DNA of 64,000 bases from Pseudomonas frederiksbergensis (GCF_035751725.1 NZ_CP142104.1:434001-498000); one strand, 5' to 3'. Positions 50,107 to 62,646 are shown, counted from the stretch's first letter. The notes: generated by a model not told the origin, from the sequence alone. Numbers and translations: made by a program.

Positions 50107-51207
50107 ATGCAGACACTTAAGGTCGACCTGGGCGAGCGCAGCTACCCGATTCATATTGGCGAGGGCTTGCTGGACCAGCCCGAACTGCTGGCACCGCACA
50201 TCGCCGGGCGGCAAGTCGCAATCATCTCCAACGAAACCGTCGCCCCTTTGTATCTGGAACGCCTGGCTCGTAGCCTGTCGGCTTATTCGGTCATTTCCGT
50301 CGTGTTGCCGGACGGCGAGGCCTTCAAGAACTGGGAAACCCTGCAGTTGATTTTCGACGGTCTGCTGACCGCCCGGCACGACCGCCGCACCACCGTGGTT
50401 GCCCTGGGTGGCGGCGTGATCGGCGACATGGCCGGCTTTGCCGCGGCTTGCTATCAGCGCGGTGTCGATTTCATTCAGATACCCACCACGCTGCTCTCTC
50501 AGGTCGACTCGTCGGTAGGCGGCAAGACCGGTATCAACCATCCGTTGGGCAAGAACATGGTGGGCGCGTTCTACCAGCCCAACGTGGTGCTGATCGACAC
50601 TGCGACGCTCAAGACCCTGCCGGCGCGCGAGCTGTCCGCAGGGCTGGCCGAGGTCATCAAGTACGGCCTGATCTGCGACGAGCCGTTCCTGGGCTGGCTC
50701 GAAGACAACGTCGACCGCCTGCGTGCGCTGGATCAGGCGGCCCTGACCTACGCCATCGAACGTTCCTGCGCCGCCAAGGCCGCCGTGGTCGGTGCCGATG
50801 AACGGGAGTCAGGTGTACGTGCCACGCTGAACCTGGGCCACACCTTTGGCCATGCCATCGAAACCCACATGGGCTATGGTGTCTGGCTGCATGGCGAGGC
50901 GGTTGCGGCAGGTACGGTCATGGCCCTGGAGATGTCTGCGCGCCTGGGCTGGATCAGTGAGCAGGAGCGCGATCGTGGGATCCGCCTGTTCCAGCGTGCC
51001 GGGTTGCCGGTGGTGCCGCCTGAAGAAATGAGCGAGGCGGATTTCCTTGAACACATGGCAATCGACAAAAAAGTGATCGACGGTCGCCTGCGCCTGGTGC
51101 TGCTGCGCCACATGGGCGAAGCGGTGGTGACCGACGATTATCCGAAAGAAGTTCTACAGGCCACGCTGGGAGCGGATTATCGCGCCCTGGCTCAGCTTAA
51201 AGGTTAA
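50107..51207 (+). CDS. aroB: 3-dehydroquinate synthase
   Basis: Second shikimate-pathway step, NAD- and zinc-dependent cyclisation of DAHP. The ATG at 50107 (GGGGACAC upstream) gives [20 protein letters not shown] and 366 residues, a normal length. NAD-binding [20 protein letters not shown], the [20 protein letters not shown] core, zinc ligands in [21 protein letters not shown] and [13 protein letters not shown] are all present. It follows aroK by 147 bases. Confidence 0.96.
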   Translation: MQTLKVDLGERSYPIHIGEGLLDQPELLAPHIAGRQVAIISNETVAPLYLERLARSLSAYSVISVVLPDGEAFKNWETLQLIFDGLLTARHDRRTTVVALGGGVIGDMAGFAAACYQRGVDFIQIPTTLLSQVDSSVGGKTGINHPLGKNMVGAFYQPNVVLIDTATLKTLPARELSAGLAEVIKYGLICDEPFLGWLEDNVDRLRALDQAALTYAIERSCAAKAAVVGADERESGVRATLNLGHTFGHAIETHMGYGVWLHGEAVAAGTVMALEMSARLGWISEQERDRGIRLFQRAGLPVVPPEEMSEADFLEHMAIDKKVIDGRLRLVLLRHMGEAVVTDDYPKEVLQATLGADYRALAQLKG

Positions 51208-51217
51208 TAAGATTCCG

Positions 51218-52804
51218 ATGACTAGTTTGCATGCCGACGAGGCTTTCCTCGGCCATTTCCAATTGAGTCATGACCCTTTTGCACCGCGGGTCCCGGGCTT
51301 CAAGTTTTTCCCCGCCCAACGCAAGCCGGTGCTGGGGCAGTTGCATCACCTGGCGCGCTACAGCCAGTTGCTGTTGGTCGTCACTGGCCCCCAGGGCAGC
51401 GGCAAGACCTTGCTGCGCCAGGCCCTGGTGGCCAGCACCAACAAGCAATCCGTGCAAAGCGTGGTGGTATCGGCCCGTGGCGCTGGCGACGCAGCCGGCG
51501 TATTGCGTCAGGTCGCCCAGGCGCTGAATGTCGACCAGGCGGAAATCGGTGCGATTCTCGACCAGATCGTGCAGTTGGCGTTGACGGGGCAGGAAGTCTA
51601 TCTGTTGGTGGACGATGCCGAGCAACTCGACGAATCAGCCTTGGAAGCCCTGTTGGCCCTGGCTGCCGGTGCGCCCGAAGGCCGTCCCCATGTGTTCTTG
51701 TTCGGCGAGTCTTCGCTGATCGCCGACCTTGAGCAACTGAACCTTGAGGAAGAGCGTTTCCACGTCATCGAACTGGCGCCCTATACCGAGGAAGAAACCC
51801 GGGAATACCTGGCCCAGCGTCTTGAGGGCGCCGGCCGGGGTATCGAACTTTTCACCGCGGATCAGATATCTGAGATTCACGAAAGCTCCGACGGCTGGCC
51901 AGGAAACATCAACCAGGTCGCCCGGGATGCTCTGATCGAAATCATGATCGCCAGCCGCTCAGCGGTGAAGCGTCCAAGTATGGGGTTCAAGATGCCGAAG
52001 AAGCACGTATTGGCGATTTCCGCCGTGGTCGTGGTCGCGGTGGCTGCCGCCTGGCTGATGCCGGGTCGCAGCAAGGCACCAACCACTGGCGCACCTGCCA
52101 ACGAACAGGCACAGTTGCCTCTCGGCCAGGGCACGCCGCAACCCAACGGCGGCGCCCCGGCAGTGGAATTCGCCGGCAATACCCAGCCGATGCCGCTGCC
52201 GCTGGTCGGCAACTCGCAACCGGTCATGCGGGGTCCCCTGGCCGAAGCCGCAGGGGGCATCACAGAAGGTGATGACGGTGCACCGCCTCCGATCGAAGAC
52301 ACCAGCGACGTGCCGCCTACCGTGACCACCACCGCACCGCCTGCGGGCGTTCCGGCCGGTCCTGCGCCGACACCTGCACCGGCTCCGGCCGCCAAGCCGA
52401 CCCCGGCGCCCACTCAAGTTGCCACCGCCAAGCCTGCCCCGGTTCCCGCACCTGCGGCCAAGCCGACGGCACCCGCACCGGCGAGCAAGCCTGCCGCTAC
52501 CCCGGCCAAGGCCGCTGGCAGTAGCTGGTACGCCGGCCAGGCGCCAGGCAACTACGTGGTGCAGATCCTCGGCACCAGCTCCGAAACCGCAGCGCAGAAC
52601 TTCGTCAAGGAACAGGGCGGCGAGTACCGTTATTTCAAGAAGGTGCTCAACGGCAAGCCGCTGTATGTGATCACCTATGGCAGCTTTGCCAACCGTGATG
52701 CAGCCGTTTCCGCCATCAAAACCTTGCCAGCGAAGGTTCAGGCTGGTAAACCTTGGCCTCGCACTGTCGCCAGCGTCCAACAGGAACTGGCAGCAACTCG
52801 CTGA
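51218..52804 (+). CDS. DamX-like AAA ATPase with SPOR domain
   Basis: A 528-residue bitopic membrane protein. The N-terminal ~255 residues are an ExeA/DamX-type AAA ATPase (LLLVVTGPQGSGKTLLRQAL with Walker A; QEVYLLVDDAEQLDESALEA with Walker B), then one membrane span (HVLAISAVVVVAVAAAWLMP, ~263-282), a long Pro/Ala-rich periplasmic linker (PAGPAPTPAPAPAAKPTPAP region) and a C-terminal SPOR domain (GNYVVQILGTSSETAAQNFV; GKPLYVITYGSFANRDAAVS) that binds septal peptidoglycan. Located 10 bases after aroB, as DamX is in enterobacteria, supporting a cell-division role. Confidence 0.88.
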   Translation: MTSLHADEAFLGHFQLSHDPFAPRVPGFKFFPAQRKPVLGQLHHLARYSQLLLVVTGPQGSGKTLLRQALVASTNKQSVQSVVVSARGAGDAAGVLRQVAQALNVDQAEIGAILDQIVQLALTGQEVYLLVDDAEQLDESALEALLALAAGAPEGRPHVFLFGESSLIADLEQLNLEEERFHVIELAPYTEEETREYLAQRLEGAGRGIELFTADQISEIHESSDGWPGNINQVARDALIEIMIASRSAVKRPSMGFKMPKKHVLAISAVVVVAVAAAWLMPGRSKAPTTGAPANEQAQLPLGQGTPQPNGGAPAVEFAGNTQPMPLPLVGNSQPVMRGPLAEAAGGITEGDDGAPPPIEDTSDVPPTVTTTAPPAGVPAGPAPTPAPAPAAKPTPAPTQVATAKPAPVPAPAAKPTAPAPASKPAATPAKAAGSSWYAGQAPGNYVVQILGTSSETAAQNFVKEQGGEYRYFKKVLNGKPLYVITYGSFANRDAAVSAIKTLPAKVQAGKPWPRTVASVQQELAATR

Positions 52805-53016
52805 TGATTCGGCGGCCTTACCCAGGCCGCCTCTCCCGGCAACCTCAAAATTTCCGCAAGGGCGGGCGACCTTTCAGGCCGCGCGCCTTGTGGTGTCTGC
52901 GTCACAGTAGCGTTTGAGTCGTAGCGGTCGAACCCAAAAAAGTTTTGACTAGCACAGCATATAGCTTTAAACCTTTCACAAATGCGACATGGATTTGCGA
53001 CAGTTCGTCGTCAAAT
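52805..53016. other. Gap upstream of the gltB promoter
   Basis: About 210 bases with no gene. No clear terminator follows the SPOR ATPase gene; a loose GGCGGCC/GGCCGCC pairing (52811-52832) is present without a T-run. The part after 52930 is noticeably AT-rich, as expected of a promoter-proximal region. Confidence 0.5.
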
Positions 53017-53045
53017 TTGTGAGCCCCTGTGTCGGTGTGTACAAT
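53017..53045 (+). promoter_or_regulatory. Sigma70-type promoter of gltBD
   Basis: TTGTGA (53017-53022) and TACAAT (53040-53045) are separated by exactly 17 bases, about 110 bases before the gltB start. A GCCTC-GTCAA-GAGGC hairpin (53120-53134) lies in the leader just ahead of the ribosome site. Confidence 0.6.
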
Positions 53046-53154
53046 GACCTCCCTTTTGCCCCCGCAAAGCTGGCGTACGTTCGGCGCGGAATGCAACTGG
53101 TTGAATTGAAAAGAAATTTGCCTCGTCAAGAGGCAGCCTGGTGAGAAAGTGTCT

Positions 53155-56100
53155 ATGAAAGCAGGTCTGTACCAACCAGATGAATTCAAGGATAACTGCG
53201 GTTTCGGCCTGATAGCCCATATGCAGGGCGAGCCCAGCCATACCCTTTTGCAAACGGCCATTGAGGCCCTGACCTGCATGACCCACCGTGGTGGGATCAA
53301 CGCCGACGGCAAGACCGGTGACGGTTGTGGCTTGCTGATTCAAAAGCCTGACGAGTTCCTGCGTGCCATTGCCCAGGAAACGTTTGGCGTGACCTTGCCC
53401 AAGCAGTACGCCGTGGGCATGGTGTTTTTCAATCAGGACCCGGTAAAGGCACAAGCCGCTCGCGAGAACATGAACCGCGAGATCCTGGCCGCCGGCCTGC
53501 AGCTCGTCGGCTGGCGCAAAGTGCCGATCGACACCAGCGTCCTCGGCCGCCTGGCCCTTGAGCGCCTGCCGCTGATCGAGCAGGTGTTCATCGCAGGCGA
53601 AGGCCTGAGCGACCAGGACATGTCGATCAAGCTGTTCAGCTCCCGTCGTCGTTCGTCGGTGGCCAACGCCGCCGACACCGACCACTACATCTGCAGCTTT
53701 TCCCACAAGACCATCATCTATAAAGGCCTGATGATGCCGGCGGACCTCACCGCCTTCTATCCGGACCTGAGCGACGAGCGCCTGAAGACCGCAATCTGCG
53801 TCTTCCACCAGCGCTTTTCCACCAACACTTTGCCGAAATGGCCGCTGGCCCAGCCATTCCGCTTCCTCGCCCACAACGGCGAGATCAACACCATCACCGG
53901 CAACCGCAACTGGGCCCTGGCCCGCCGCACCAAGTTCGCCAATGACTTGATGCCGGACCTCGAAGAACTCGGCCCGCTGGTCAACCGCGTCGGCTCGGAC
54001 TCTTCGAGCATGGACAACATGCTCGAGCTGATGGTGACCGGTGGCATCGACCTGTTCCGTGGCGTGCGCATGCTCGTTCCGCCAGCCTGGCAGAACGTCG
54101 AGACCATGGACCCGGACCTGCGCGCCTTCTACGAATACAACTCCATGCACATGGAACCGTGGGACGGCCCGGCCGGTATCGTCATGACCGACGGTCGCTA
54201 CGCCGTGTGCCTGCTGGACCGTAACGGCCTGCGTCCGGCGCGCTGGGTCACCACGACCAATGGGTTCATCACCCTGGCCTCGGAAATCGGTGTCTGGAAC
54301 TACCAGCCCCAGGACGTCATCGCCAAGGGCCGCGTAGGTCCGGGGCAGATCTTTGCCGTAGACACCGAGACCGGCCAGATCCTCGACACCGACGCCATCG
54401 ACAACCGCCTCAAGTCCCGCCATCCGTATAAGCAATGGCTGCGCAAGAATGCCCTGCGCATCCAGGCGACCATGGAAGACAACGACCACGGTTCGGCTTT
54501 CTACGACGTCGACCAACTCAAGCAGTACATGAAGATGTACCAGGTGACGTTCGAAGAGCGTGACCAGGTGCTGCGTCCGTTGGGCGAGCAGGGCTACGAA
54601 GCGGTCGGCTCCATGGGCGACGACACCCCGATGGCCGTGCTGTCCCAGCGCGTGCGCACGCCGTACGACTATTTCCGCCAGCAGTTCGCCCAGGTGACCA
54701 ACCCGCCTATCGACCCGCTGCGCGAAGCGATCGTGATGTCCCTGGAAATCTGCCTCGGTGCCGAGCGCAACATTTTCCAGGAGTCGCCGGAGCACGCCTC
54801 GCGGGTGATCCTCAGCTCACCGGTCATTTCCCCGGCCAAGTGGCGCTCGCTGACCAATCTCGATCGTCCCGGTTTCGAGCGTCAGGTCATCGACCTTAAC
54901 TACGACGAAAGCGTCGGCCTGGAAGCGGCGATCCGTAACATTGCCGACCAGGCTGAAGAAGCGGCGCGCGCCGGTCGTACCCAGATCGTCCTGACCGACC
55001 GTCACATCGCCCCGGGCAAGCTGCCGGTCCACGCCTCGCTTGCCACTGGCGCGGTACACCATCGCCTGACCGAAAAAGGCCTGCGCTGCGACTCCAACAT
55101 CCTGGTGGAAACCGCTACCGCACGCGATCCGCATCATTTTGCGGTGCTGATCGGCTTCGGTGCTTCGGCGGTCTATCCGTTCCTGGCCTACGAAGTGCTG
55201 GGCGACCTGATCCGTACCGGTGAAGTGCTGGGCGACCTCTACGAGGTGTTCAAGAACTACCGCAAGGGCATCACCAAGGGCCTGCTCAAGATCCTGTCGA
55301 AGATGGGCATCTCGACCATCGCCTCGTACCGTGGCGCGCAATTGTTCGAAGCCATCGGCCTGTCCGAGGAAGTCTGCGAGCTGAGCTTCCGTGGCGTGCC
55401 GAGCCGTATCAAGGGTGCCCGTTTCGTCGACATCGAAGCCGAGCAGAAAGCCCTCGCCGCCGAAGCCTGGAGCCCGCGAAAGCCGATCCAGCAGGGCGGC
55501 CTGCTGAAGTTCGTCCACGGTGGCGAATATCACGCCTACAACCCGGACGTGGTCAATACCTTGCAGGCCGCCGTGCAGCAGGGGGACTACAGCAAGTTCA
55601 AGGAATACACCGCGCTGGTGGACAACCGTCCGGTGTCGATGATCCGCGACCTGCTCAAGGTCAAGATCCTCGACACGCCGCTGGACATCAATGAAGTGGA
55701 GCCGTTGGAATCGGTGCTCAAGCGCTTCGATTCGGCCGGTATTTCCCTCGGTGCGTTGTCCCCGGAAGCCCACGAAGCCCTGGCCGAAGCCATGAACCGC
55801 CTCGGTGCGCGTTCCAACTCCGGCGAAGGCGGCGAAGACCCGGCGCGCTACGGCACCATCAAGAGTTCGAAAATCAAGCAGGTGGCAACCGGCCGCTTCG
55901 GTGTGACGCCGGAATACCTGGTCAACGCCGAGGTGCTGCAGATCAAGGTGGCCCAGGGCGCCAAGCCCGGCGAAGGTGGGCAGCTGCCTGGTGGCAAGGT
56001 CAACGGCCTGATCGCCAAGCTTCGTTATGCGGTGCCCGGCGTGACCCTGATCTCGCCACCGCCACACCATGACATCTACTCGATCGAAGATTTGTCGCAA

Positions 56101-57603
56101 CTGATCTTCGACCTCAAGCAGGTCAACCCCCAGGCGCTGGTCTCGGTGAAACTGGTGGCGGAAGCCGGCGTTGGTACCATTGCCGCTGGCGTGGCCAAGG
56201 CCTATGCCGACCTGATCACCATCTCCGGCTACGACGGCGGCACAGGTGCATCGCCGCTGACCTCGATCAAGTACGCCGGCGCACCGTGGGAATTGGGCCT
56301 GGCCGAAACCCACCAGACTCTGCGCGGCAACGACTTGCGCGGCAAAGTCCGGGTGCAGACCGACGGTGGCCTGAAGACCGGCCTGGACGTGATCAAGGCT
56401 GCCATCCTCGGCGCCGAGAGCTTCGGTTTCGGCACCGCGCCGATGATCGCCCTGGGCTGCAAATACCTGCGCATCTGCCACCTGAACAACTGCGCCACCG
56501 GCGTGGCGACCCAGAACGACAAGCTGCGCAAGGATCATTACATCGGTACCGTCGACATGGTGGTGAACTTCTTCACCTACGTGGCCGAAGAAACCCGTGA
56601 GTGGCTGGCGAAGCTGGGCGTGCGCTCGCTCGAAGAACTGATCGGCCGTACCGACCTGCTGGAAGTGATCGAAGGCCAGACCGCCAAGCAGCATCACTTG
56701 GACCTGACCCCGTTGCTGGGCAGCGATCTGATTCCGGCGGACAAGCCTCAGTTCTGCCATGTCGACCGCAACCCGCCGTTCGACAAGGGTGAGTTGGCCG
56801 AGAAGATGGTCGACATGGCCGCTGCGGCGATCAACGACCTGAGCGGGGCCGAGTTCACCCTGGATATCTGCAACTGCGACCGTTCCATCGGCGCGCGGAT
56901 CTCCGGTGAAATCGCCCGCAAGCATGGCAACCAAGGCATGGCCCATGCACCGATCACCTTCCGCTTCAAGGGCACGGCCGGGCAGAGCTTCGGCGTCTGG
57001 AACGCTGGCGGCCTGAACATGTACCTGGAAGGCGACGCGAACGACTACGTGGGCAAGGGCATGACCGGCGGCAAGCTGGTTATCGTTCCGCCCAAGGGCA
57101 GTGTCTACCGGACCCAGGACAGTGCCATCATCGGCAACACCTGCCTCTACGGCGCCACGGGCGGCAAGTTGTTCGCCGCCGGCACTGCGGGCGAGCGTTT
57201 TGCGGTGCGTAACTCCGGCGCCCACACGGTAGTGGAAGGCACCGGCGATCACTGCTGCGAATACATGACCGGTGGTTTCGTCTGCGTATTGGGCAAGACC
57301 GGTTATAACTTTGGTTCCGGCATGACGGGCGGTTTCGCCTACGTGCTCGACCAGGACAACACCTTCGTTGACCGGGTCAACCACGAACTGGTGGAAATCC
57401 AGCGGATCAGCGGCGAGGCGATGGAAGCCTACCGCAGCCACTTGCAACGCGTGCTGAACGAGTACGTCGAGGAAACCGACAGCGAGTGGGGTCGTGAACT
57501 CGCCGAGAACCTCGATGACTACGTGCGTCGTTTCTGGCTGGTCAAGCCAAAGGCGGCCAACCTGAAGTCGTTGCTTTCCAGCACCCGTGCCAACCCGCAG
57601 TGA
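53155..57603 (+). CDS. gltB: Glutamate synthase large subunit
   Basis: NADPH-dependent glutamate synthase (GOGAT), assimilating ammonia with glutamine synthetase. The ATG at 53155 gives [20 protein letters not shown] and 1482 residues; a GTG two codons earlier is possible. The N-terminal class II amidotransferase uses C15 after propeptide removal ([10 protein letters not shown]). Central and FMN-binding synthase domains follow ([40 protein letters not shown]), the 3Fe-4S cluster ligands lie in [15 protein letters not shown], and the C-terminal beta-helix ([20 protein letters not shown]) ends the protein. gltD follows. Confidence 0.97.
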   Translation: MKAGLYQPDEFKDNCGFGLIAHMQGEPSHTLLQTAIEALTCMTHRGGINADGKTGDGCGLLIQKPDEFLRAIAQETFGVTLPKQYAVGMVFFNQDPVKAQAARENMNREILAAGLQLVGWRKVPIDTSVLGRLALERLPLIEQVFIAGEGLSDQDMSIKLFSSRRRSSVANAADTDHYICSFSHKTIIYKGLMMPADLTAFYPDLSDERLKTAICVFHQRFSTNTLPKWPLAQPFRFLAHNGEINTITGNRNWALARRTKFANDLMPDLEELGPLVNRVGSDSSSMDNMLELMVTGGIDLFRGVRMLVPPAWQNVETMDPDLRAFYEYNSMHMEPWDGPAGIVMTDGRYAVCLLDRNGLRPARWVTTTNGFITLASEIGVWNYQPQDVIAKGRVGPGQIFAVDTETGQILDTDAIDNRLKSRHPYKQWLRKNALRIQATMEDNDHGSAFYDVDQLKQYMKMYQVTFEERDQVLRPLGEQGYEAVGSMGDDTPMAVLSQRVRTPYDYFRQQFAQVTNPPIDPLREAIVMSLEICLGAERNIFQESPEHASRVILSSPVISPAKWRSLTNLDRPGFERQVIDLNYDESVGLEAAIRNIADQAEEAARAGRTQIVLTDRHIAPGKLPVHASLATGAVHHRLTEKGLRCDSNILVETATARDPHHFAVLIGFGASAVYPFLAYEVLGDLIRTGEVLGDLYEVFKNYRKGITKGLLKILSKMGISTIASYRGAQLFEAIGLSEEVCELSFRGVPSRIKGARFVDIEAEQKALAAEAWSPRKPIQQGGLLKFVHGGEYHAYNPDVVNTLQAAVQQGDYSKFKEYTALVDNRPVSMIRDLLKVKILDTPLDINEVEPLESVLKRFDSAGISLGALSPEAHEALAEAMNRLGARSNSGEGGEDPARYGTIKSSKIKQVATGRFGVTPEYLVNAEVLQIKVAQGAKPGEGGQLPGGKVNGLIAKLRYAVPGVTLISPPPHHDIYSIEDLSQLIFDLKQVNPQALVSVKLVAEAGVGTIAAGVAKAYADLITISGYDGGTGASPLTSIKYAGAPWELGLAETHQTLRGNDLRGKVRVQTDGGLKTGLDVIKAAILGAESFGFGTAPMIALGCKYLRICHLNNCATGVATQNDKLRKDHYIGTVDMVVNFFTYVAEETREWLAKLGVRSLEELIGRTDLLEVIEGQTAKQHHLDLTPLLGSDLIPADKPQFCHVDRNPPFDKGELAEKMVDMAAAAINDLSGAEFTLDICNCDRSIGARISGEIARKHGNQGMAHAPITFRFKGTAGQSFGVWNAGGLNMYLEGDANDYVGKGMTGGKLVIVPPKGSVYRTQDSAIIGNTCLYGATGGKLFAAGTAGERFAVRNSGAHTVVEGTGDHCCEYMTGGFVCVLGKTGYNFGSGMTGGFAYVLDQDNTFVDRVNHELVEIQRISGEAMEAYRSHLQRVLNEYVEETDSEWGRELAENLDDYVRRFWLVKPKAANLKSLLSSTRANPQ

Positions 57604-59055
<1,452 letters not shown>

Positions 59056-59086
59056 CCGCGGTCCCGAGCTGAAATGCAGTCCAACA

Positions 59087-59110
59087 TGTGGGAGCACGCC
59101 CGCTCCCACA
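59087..59110. repeat. Small REP-like palindrome after gltD
   Basis: TGTGGGAGC and its complement GCTCCCACA enclose ACGCCC. This is the short GTGGGAGC-type intergenic palindrome of fluorescent pseudomonads, 31 bases after gltD. Confidence 0.7.
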
Positions 59111-59166
59111 GTTGCATTGAGGTGTTAGAAGACTGCGTTCCCCCGCGACAAATTGCCCCGATAGAT

Positions 59167-59194
59167 AAAAGGCACGGCTCTTGCCGTGCCTTTT
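59167..59194 (+). terminator. Intrinsic terminator of gltBD, bidirectional in form
   Basis: A perfect 12-bp stem, AAAAGGCACGGC and its complement, around TCTT, ending in TTTT. It lies only 47 bases before the hemE start codon. Confidence 0.85.
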
Positions 59195-59241
59195 GCGTCG
59201 CGCTCTGAGAAAATGCCCGCACTTTTTTTCCGGATGCCGAC

Positions 59242-60309
59242 ATGACTGCCCTGAAGAACGACCGCTTCCTTCGCGCCCTGCTCAAGCAACCCGTGGACGT
59301 CACCCCCGTGTGGATGATGCGCCAGGCCGGTCGCTATCTGCCGGAGTACCGCGCCAGCCGCGCCAAGGCCGGTGACTTCATGAGCCTGTGCATGAACCCG
59401 CAGTTCGCCTGCGAAGTCACGATGCAGCCGCTGGACCGCTACCCGCAACTGGACGCGGCGATCCTGTTCTCCGACATCCTCACCATCCCCGACGCCATGG
59501 GCCAAGGCCTGTACTTCGAGACCGGCGAAGGCCCGCGCTTCAAGAAAGTCGTCAGCACCCTGGCCGACATCGAGGCCCTGCCGATTCCCGATCCGCAGAA
59601 GGACCTGGGCTACGTCATGGACGCGGTCAGCACTATCCGCCGTGAACTCAACGGTCGTGTGCCGCTGATTGGCTTCTCCGGCAGCCCATGGACGCTCGCG
59701 ACCTACATGGTCGAAGGTGGCTCGTCGAAGGACTTCCGCAAGACCAAGGCGATGCTCTACGACAACCCGCAAGCCATGCACCTGTTGTTGGACAAGCTGG
59801 CGCAGTCGGTCACGTCCTATCTCAACGGCCAGATCATGGCCGGTGCCCAAGCGGTGCAGATTTTTGATACCTGGGGCGGCAACCTGTCGGCGGCGGCGTA
59901 CCAGGAATTTTCCCTGGCCTACATGCGCAAGATCGTCAGTGGCCTGATCCGCGAGCAGGAAGGTCGCAAAGTCCCGGTGATCCTGTTCACCAAGAACGGC
60001 GGGCTGTGGCTGGAAAGCATCGCCGAGTCCGGTGCCGACGCCCTGGGCCTGGACTGGACCTGCGACATCGGCAACGCTCGCGAGCGCGTCGGTCACAAGG
60101 TCGCCCTGCAAGGCAACATGGACCCAACGGTGCTCTACGCCAAGCCTGAAGCCATTCGCGCTGAAGTCGGGCGCATCCTGGCCAGTTACGGCAAGGGCAG
60201 CGGCCATGTGTTCAACCTTGGCCATGGCATCACGCCGGAAGTCGACCCGGAACACGCCGGTGCATTCCTGCGGGCGGTGCATGAGTTGTCGGCGCAATAC
60301 CACGACTGA
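59242..60309 (+). CDS. hemE: Uroporphyrinogen decarboxylase
   Basis: Decarboxylates uroporphyrinogen III to coproporphyrinogen III in heme synthesis. The 355-residue protein has the signature [20 protein letters not shown] near the N-terminus, [39 protein letters not shown] and [12 protein letters not shown], and ends in [20 protein letters not shown]. No strong ribosome site is seen (CCGGATGCCGAC precedes the ATG). Its promoter must lie in or beside the gltBD terminator. Confidence 0.97.
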   Translation: MTALKNDRFLRALLKQPVDVTPVWMMRQAGRYLPEYRASRAKAGDFMSLCMNPQFACEVTMQPLDRYPQLDAAILFSDILTIPDAMGQGLYFETGEGPRFKKVVSTLADIEALPIPDPQKDLGYVMDAVSTIRRELNGRVPLIGFSGSPWTLATYMVEGGSSKDFRKTKAMLYDNPQAMHLLLDKLAQSVTSYLNGQIMAGAQAVQIFDTWGGNLSAAAYQEFSLAYMRKIVSGLIREQEGRKVPVILFTKNGGLWLESIAESGADALGLDWTCDIGNARERVGHKVALQGNMDPTVLYAKPEAIRAEVGRILASYGKGSGHVFNLGHGITPEVDPEHAGAFLRAVHELSAQYHD

Positions 60310-60315
60310 CTCGTA

Positions 60316-60341
60316 GCGGGAGCGAGCCGACTCGCTCCCGC
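60316..60341. terminator. Hairpin between convergent hemE and MFS genes
   Basis: GCGGGAGCGAG and its exact complement enclose CCGA, giving an 11-bp stem. There is no T-run on either side, so it may be a REP-type palindrome acting as a shared 3' end rather than a classical terminator. Confidence 0.5.
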
Positions 60342-60357
60342 CACTGGCCCACGCATC

Positions 60358-61632
60358 TCAGGCTTTTATCTCGCCCAGTGGTGGCAACTTGGCCAACTTC
60401 AGTGCGATCAATAGGGCGATGATCAGCAGCGAGCCGATGAACAGTCCGGTTCCGTTCCAACCACCCAGGTGCCACGCCACGCCCCCCGCCGTACCGGCGA
60501 CACTCGAACCGGCGTAGTAGCTGAACAAGTACAACGACGAAGCCTGCCCCTTTGCCTTGAGCGCACGCCGGCCAATCCAGCTGCTGGCGACTGAGTGAGC
60601 GCCGAAGAAGCCGAAGGTGAACACCAGCATGCCGATGATCACCAGCCATAGCGGCGTGAACAGGGTCAGGACAAGCCCCGCCAACATGAGCGCGATGGTT
60701 GCCCAGAGCATTTTCCGGCGCCCGAGCTTGTCAGCCATGGCACCGACTTTCGCCGAACTGTAGATCCCCGACAGATAAACCACCGAAAGCAGTCCGACAA
60801 ATGCCTGATCCAACTGATAAGGCGCGGCCAGCAGGCGGTAGCCGATGTAGTTGAACAGCGTCACGAACGCGCCCATCAATACGAAGGCTTCGAGAAACAG
60901 CAACGGCAACCCGGCGTCGCGAAAGTGCATGATGAACCCGTCCAGCAAGCTGCGCGGGTGCAGCGAGCGGGGACGGAAATTGCGTGATTCGGGGAGGATC
61001 CGCCAGAACACTGCCGCCGCGATCAGCGCCAGGCCACCAATTACCAACATCGCTGTGTGCCAGCTGACGAAGTCGATCAATACGCCCGTGATCAGGCGAC
61101 CACTCATGCCGCCGATGGCATTGCCGGCGATATACAGGCCCATCGCCAGGCCGATGTGCTTGGGGTGAATCTCTTCGCTCAGGTAGGTCATTGCGACCGC
61201 GGCCAACCCGCTCAGCGACAACCCCACCAAGGCGCGCAGCAGCAATACGCCTTGCCAGGTCGGCATCATCGCGCTGGCGATCGTGCACACCGACGCGGCG
61301 AACAGTGCCGCGACCATCACCGATTTACGGCCGATTCGGTCGGAAATCGGGCCGGTGATCAACAGGCCGACGGCGAGCAGTCCGGTCGCCACCGAAAGGA
61401 TCAGGCTGCTCTGCGCCGCATTGATGGAAAACTCCTTGGACAGCAGCGGCATCATCGGTTGTACGCAATAGAGCAGGGCAAACGTCGCAAAGCCTCCGCA
61501 GAACAGCGCCAGCACCGTACGCATGAACATCGGCGTGCCCTTCTCGATGTAGATGTCCTTCAATCCGGCGGCGACATCATCCTGGGCACGGGGAGGAATT
61601 TCATGGGCGAGTGGGGCGGCAGCAGTTTTCAC
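60358..61632 (-). CDS. MFS exporter, YnfM-like
   Basis: A 424-residue major facilitator protein with 12 predicted membrane spans. It closely resembles E. coli YnfM as remembered: FATFALLYCVQPMMPLLSKE, VGLLITGPISDRIGRKSVMV (the MFS motif A), AMTYLSEEIHPKHIGLAMGL, and HSVASSWIGRRALKAKGQAS. The start chosen is a GTG at 61632 with GAGG 6 bases upstream, giving a soluble N-terminus of ~36 residues; reading further upstream runs into the divergent regulator gene. Substrate is unknown; arabinose-type or drug efflux labels for this family are tentative. Divergent from a LysR gene, as in E. coli ynfL-ynfM. Confidence 0.85.
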   Translation of the reverse strand: MKTAAAPLAHEIPPRAQDDVAAGLKDIYIEKGTPMFMRTVLALFCGGFATFALLYCVQPMMPLLSKEFSINAAQSSLILSVATGLLAVGLLITGPISDRIGRKSVMVAALFAASVCTIASAMMPTWQGVLLLRALVGLSLSGLAAVAMTYLSEEIHPKHIGLAMGLYIAGNAIGGMSGRLITGVLIDFVSWHTAMLVIGGLALIAAAVFWRILPESRNFRPRSLHPRSLLDGFIMHFRDAGLPLLFLEAFVLMGAFVTLFNYIGYRLLAAPYQLDQAFVGLLSVVYLSGIYSSAKVGAMADKLGRRKMLWATIALMLAGLVLTLFTPLWLVIIGMLVFTFGFFGAHSVASSWIGRRALKAKGQASSLYLFSYYAGSSVAGTAGGVAWHLGGWNGTGLFIGSLLIIALLIALKLAKLPPLGEIKA

Positions 61633-61713
61633 GATGGACCTCGGAGGAGCACGGCCAGGCAGGCAATGGGAAAAAGCATATAGCCAGCTAATGATTCTAT
61701 CCAATATATTGTT

Positions 61714-61742
61714 CGACCTATTTAAGACGTTATACGACCTAT
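61714..61742. promoter_or_regulatory. LysR-type operator region between the divergent pair
   Basis: CGACCTAT occurs twice, at 61714-61721 and 61735-61742, exactly 21 bases (two helical turns) apart, in the 120-base gap between the exporter and regulator genes. The surrounding bases (AATATATTG; ACGTTATACG) are unusually AT-rich for this genome, consistent with promoters in both directions. Confidence 0.5.
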
Positions 61743-61752
61743 AGGCTTTCCC

Positions 61753-62646
61753 ATGGAACTGCGGCATTTGCGCTACTTCATCGCCGTCGCCGAAGAATTG
61801 CACTTCGGCCGCGCCGCGCTGGCGCTGGGCATTTCCCAGCCGCCCTTGAGCCAGCAGATCCAGGCGTTGGAACAAGAGATCGGCGCACGGCTGTTCGATC
61901 GCACCAACCGTCGGGTCGAACTGAGCGAGGCCGGGCGGTTGTTCCTGGAAGAGGCGCGACGGGTATTGGCCCAGGTCGACAAAGCCGCCGACGTAGCCCG
62001 CCGTGCGCAATTGGGAGAGTTGGGTGAGCTGAAGATCGGATTCACCTCATCGGCGCCTTTCAACTCCACGATCCCCCAGGCGATTTTTACCTTTCGCCAG
62101 CGCTTTCCCGCCGTTCACCTGAACCTCCGAGAAATGAGCAGTACCCAAGTCGCGGACGCGTTGATGGACGAAGTGATCGAGGTGGGCATTATGCGACCGT
62201 TGCCGCTGCCCGACACCTTGACCGAAATCGAACTCAGCCGCGAACCGCTGGTGGCCGTGCTCAGCGCCAAGCATCCCTTGGCCCAAGGCAACGAAGACGG
62301 CCTGTTTCTCTCGGCCTTGGCCCAGGAGCCATTCGTGTTTTTCCCTCGCAGCTACGGCAGCGGCCTCTACGCGCAACTCCTCAACCTGGCCCGCGACGCC
62401 GGCTTCAGCCCGCATTTCGCCCAGGAAGCCGGCGAAGCCATGACCATTATTGGTTTGGTCGCGGCAGGGCTGGGCGTCTCGGTACTGCCGGCGTCGTATC
62501 AGCGGATGCGTATCGACGGTGTGGTGTACCGACCGCTGCTCGATCCGGCGGCGGTTTCGGCGGTGTGGCTGGTACAGCGCAAGGACCAGCGGTCGCCCAT
62601 GGCGAAGGCGTTTGTGGCGTTGTTGACGGGTGGGGTGGCGGTGTAG
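61753..62646 (+). CDS. LysR-family regulator, YnfL-like
   Basis: A 297-residue transcription factor. The N-terminal winged helix-turn-helix reads MELRHLRYFIAVAEELHFGR and AALALGISQPPLSQQIQALE, then a linker helix and a periplasmic-binding-like effector domain (LKIGFTSSAPFNSTIPQAIF; AGLGVSVLPASYQRMRIDGV). It resembles regulators of the BenM/CatM/YnfL branch. Divergent to the MFS exporter, which it presumably controls together with itself; the effector is not known. Confidence 0.88.
   Translation: MELRHLRYFIAVAEELHFGRAALALGISQPPLSQQIQALEQEIGARLFDRTNRRVELSEAGRLFLEEARRVLAQVDKAADVARRAQLGELGELKIGFTSSAPFNSTIPQAIFTFRQRFPAVHLNLREMSSTQVADALMDEVIEVGIMRPLPLPDTLTEIELSREPLVAVLSAKHPLAQGNEDGLFLSALAQEPFVFFPRSYGSGLYAQLLNLARDAGFSPHFAQEAGEAMTIIGLVAAGLGVSVLPASYQRMRIDGVVYRPLLDPAAVSAVWLVQRKDQRSPMAKAFVALLTGGVAV

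Noticed and set aside
61633..62010. Upstream extension of the MFS exporter frame
   Set aside because: It runs through the divergent promoter region and the antisense of the LysR gene; the GTG at 61632 has a good GAGG site.
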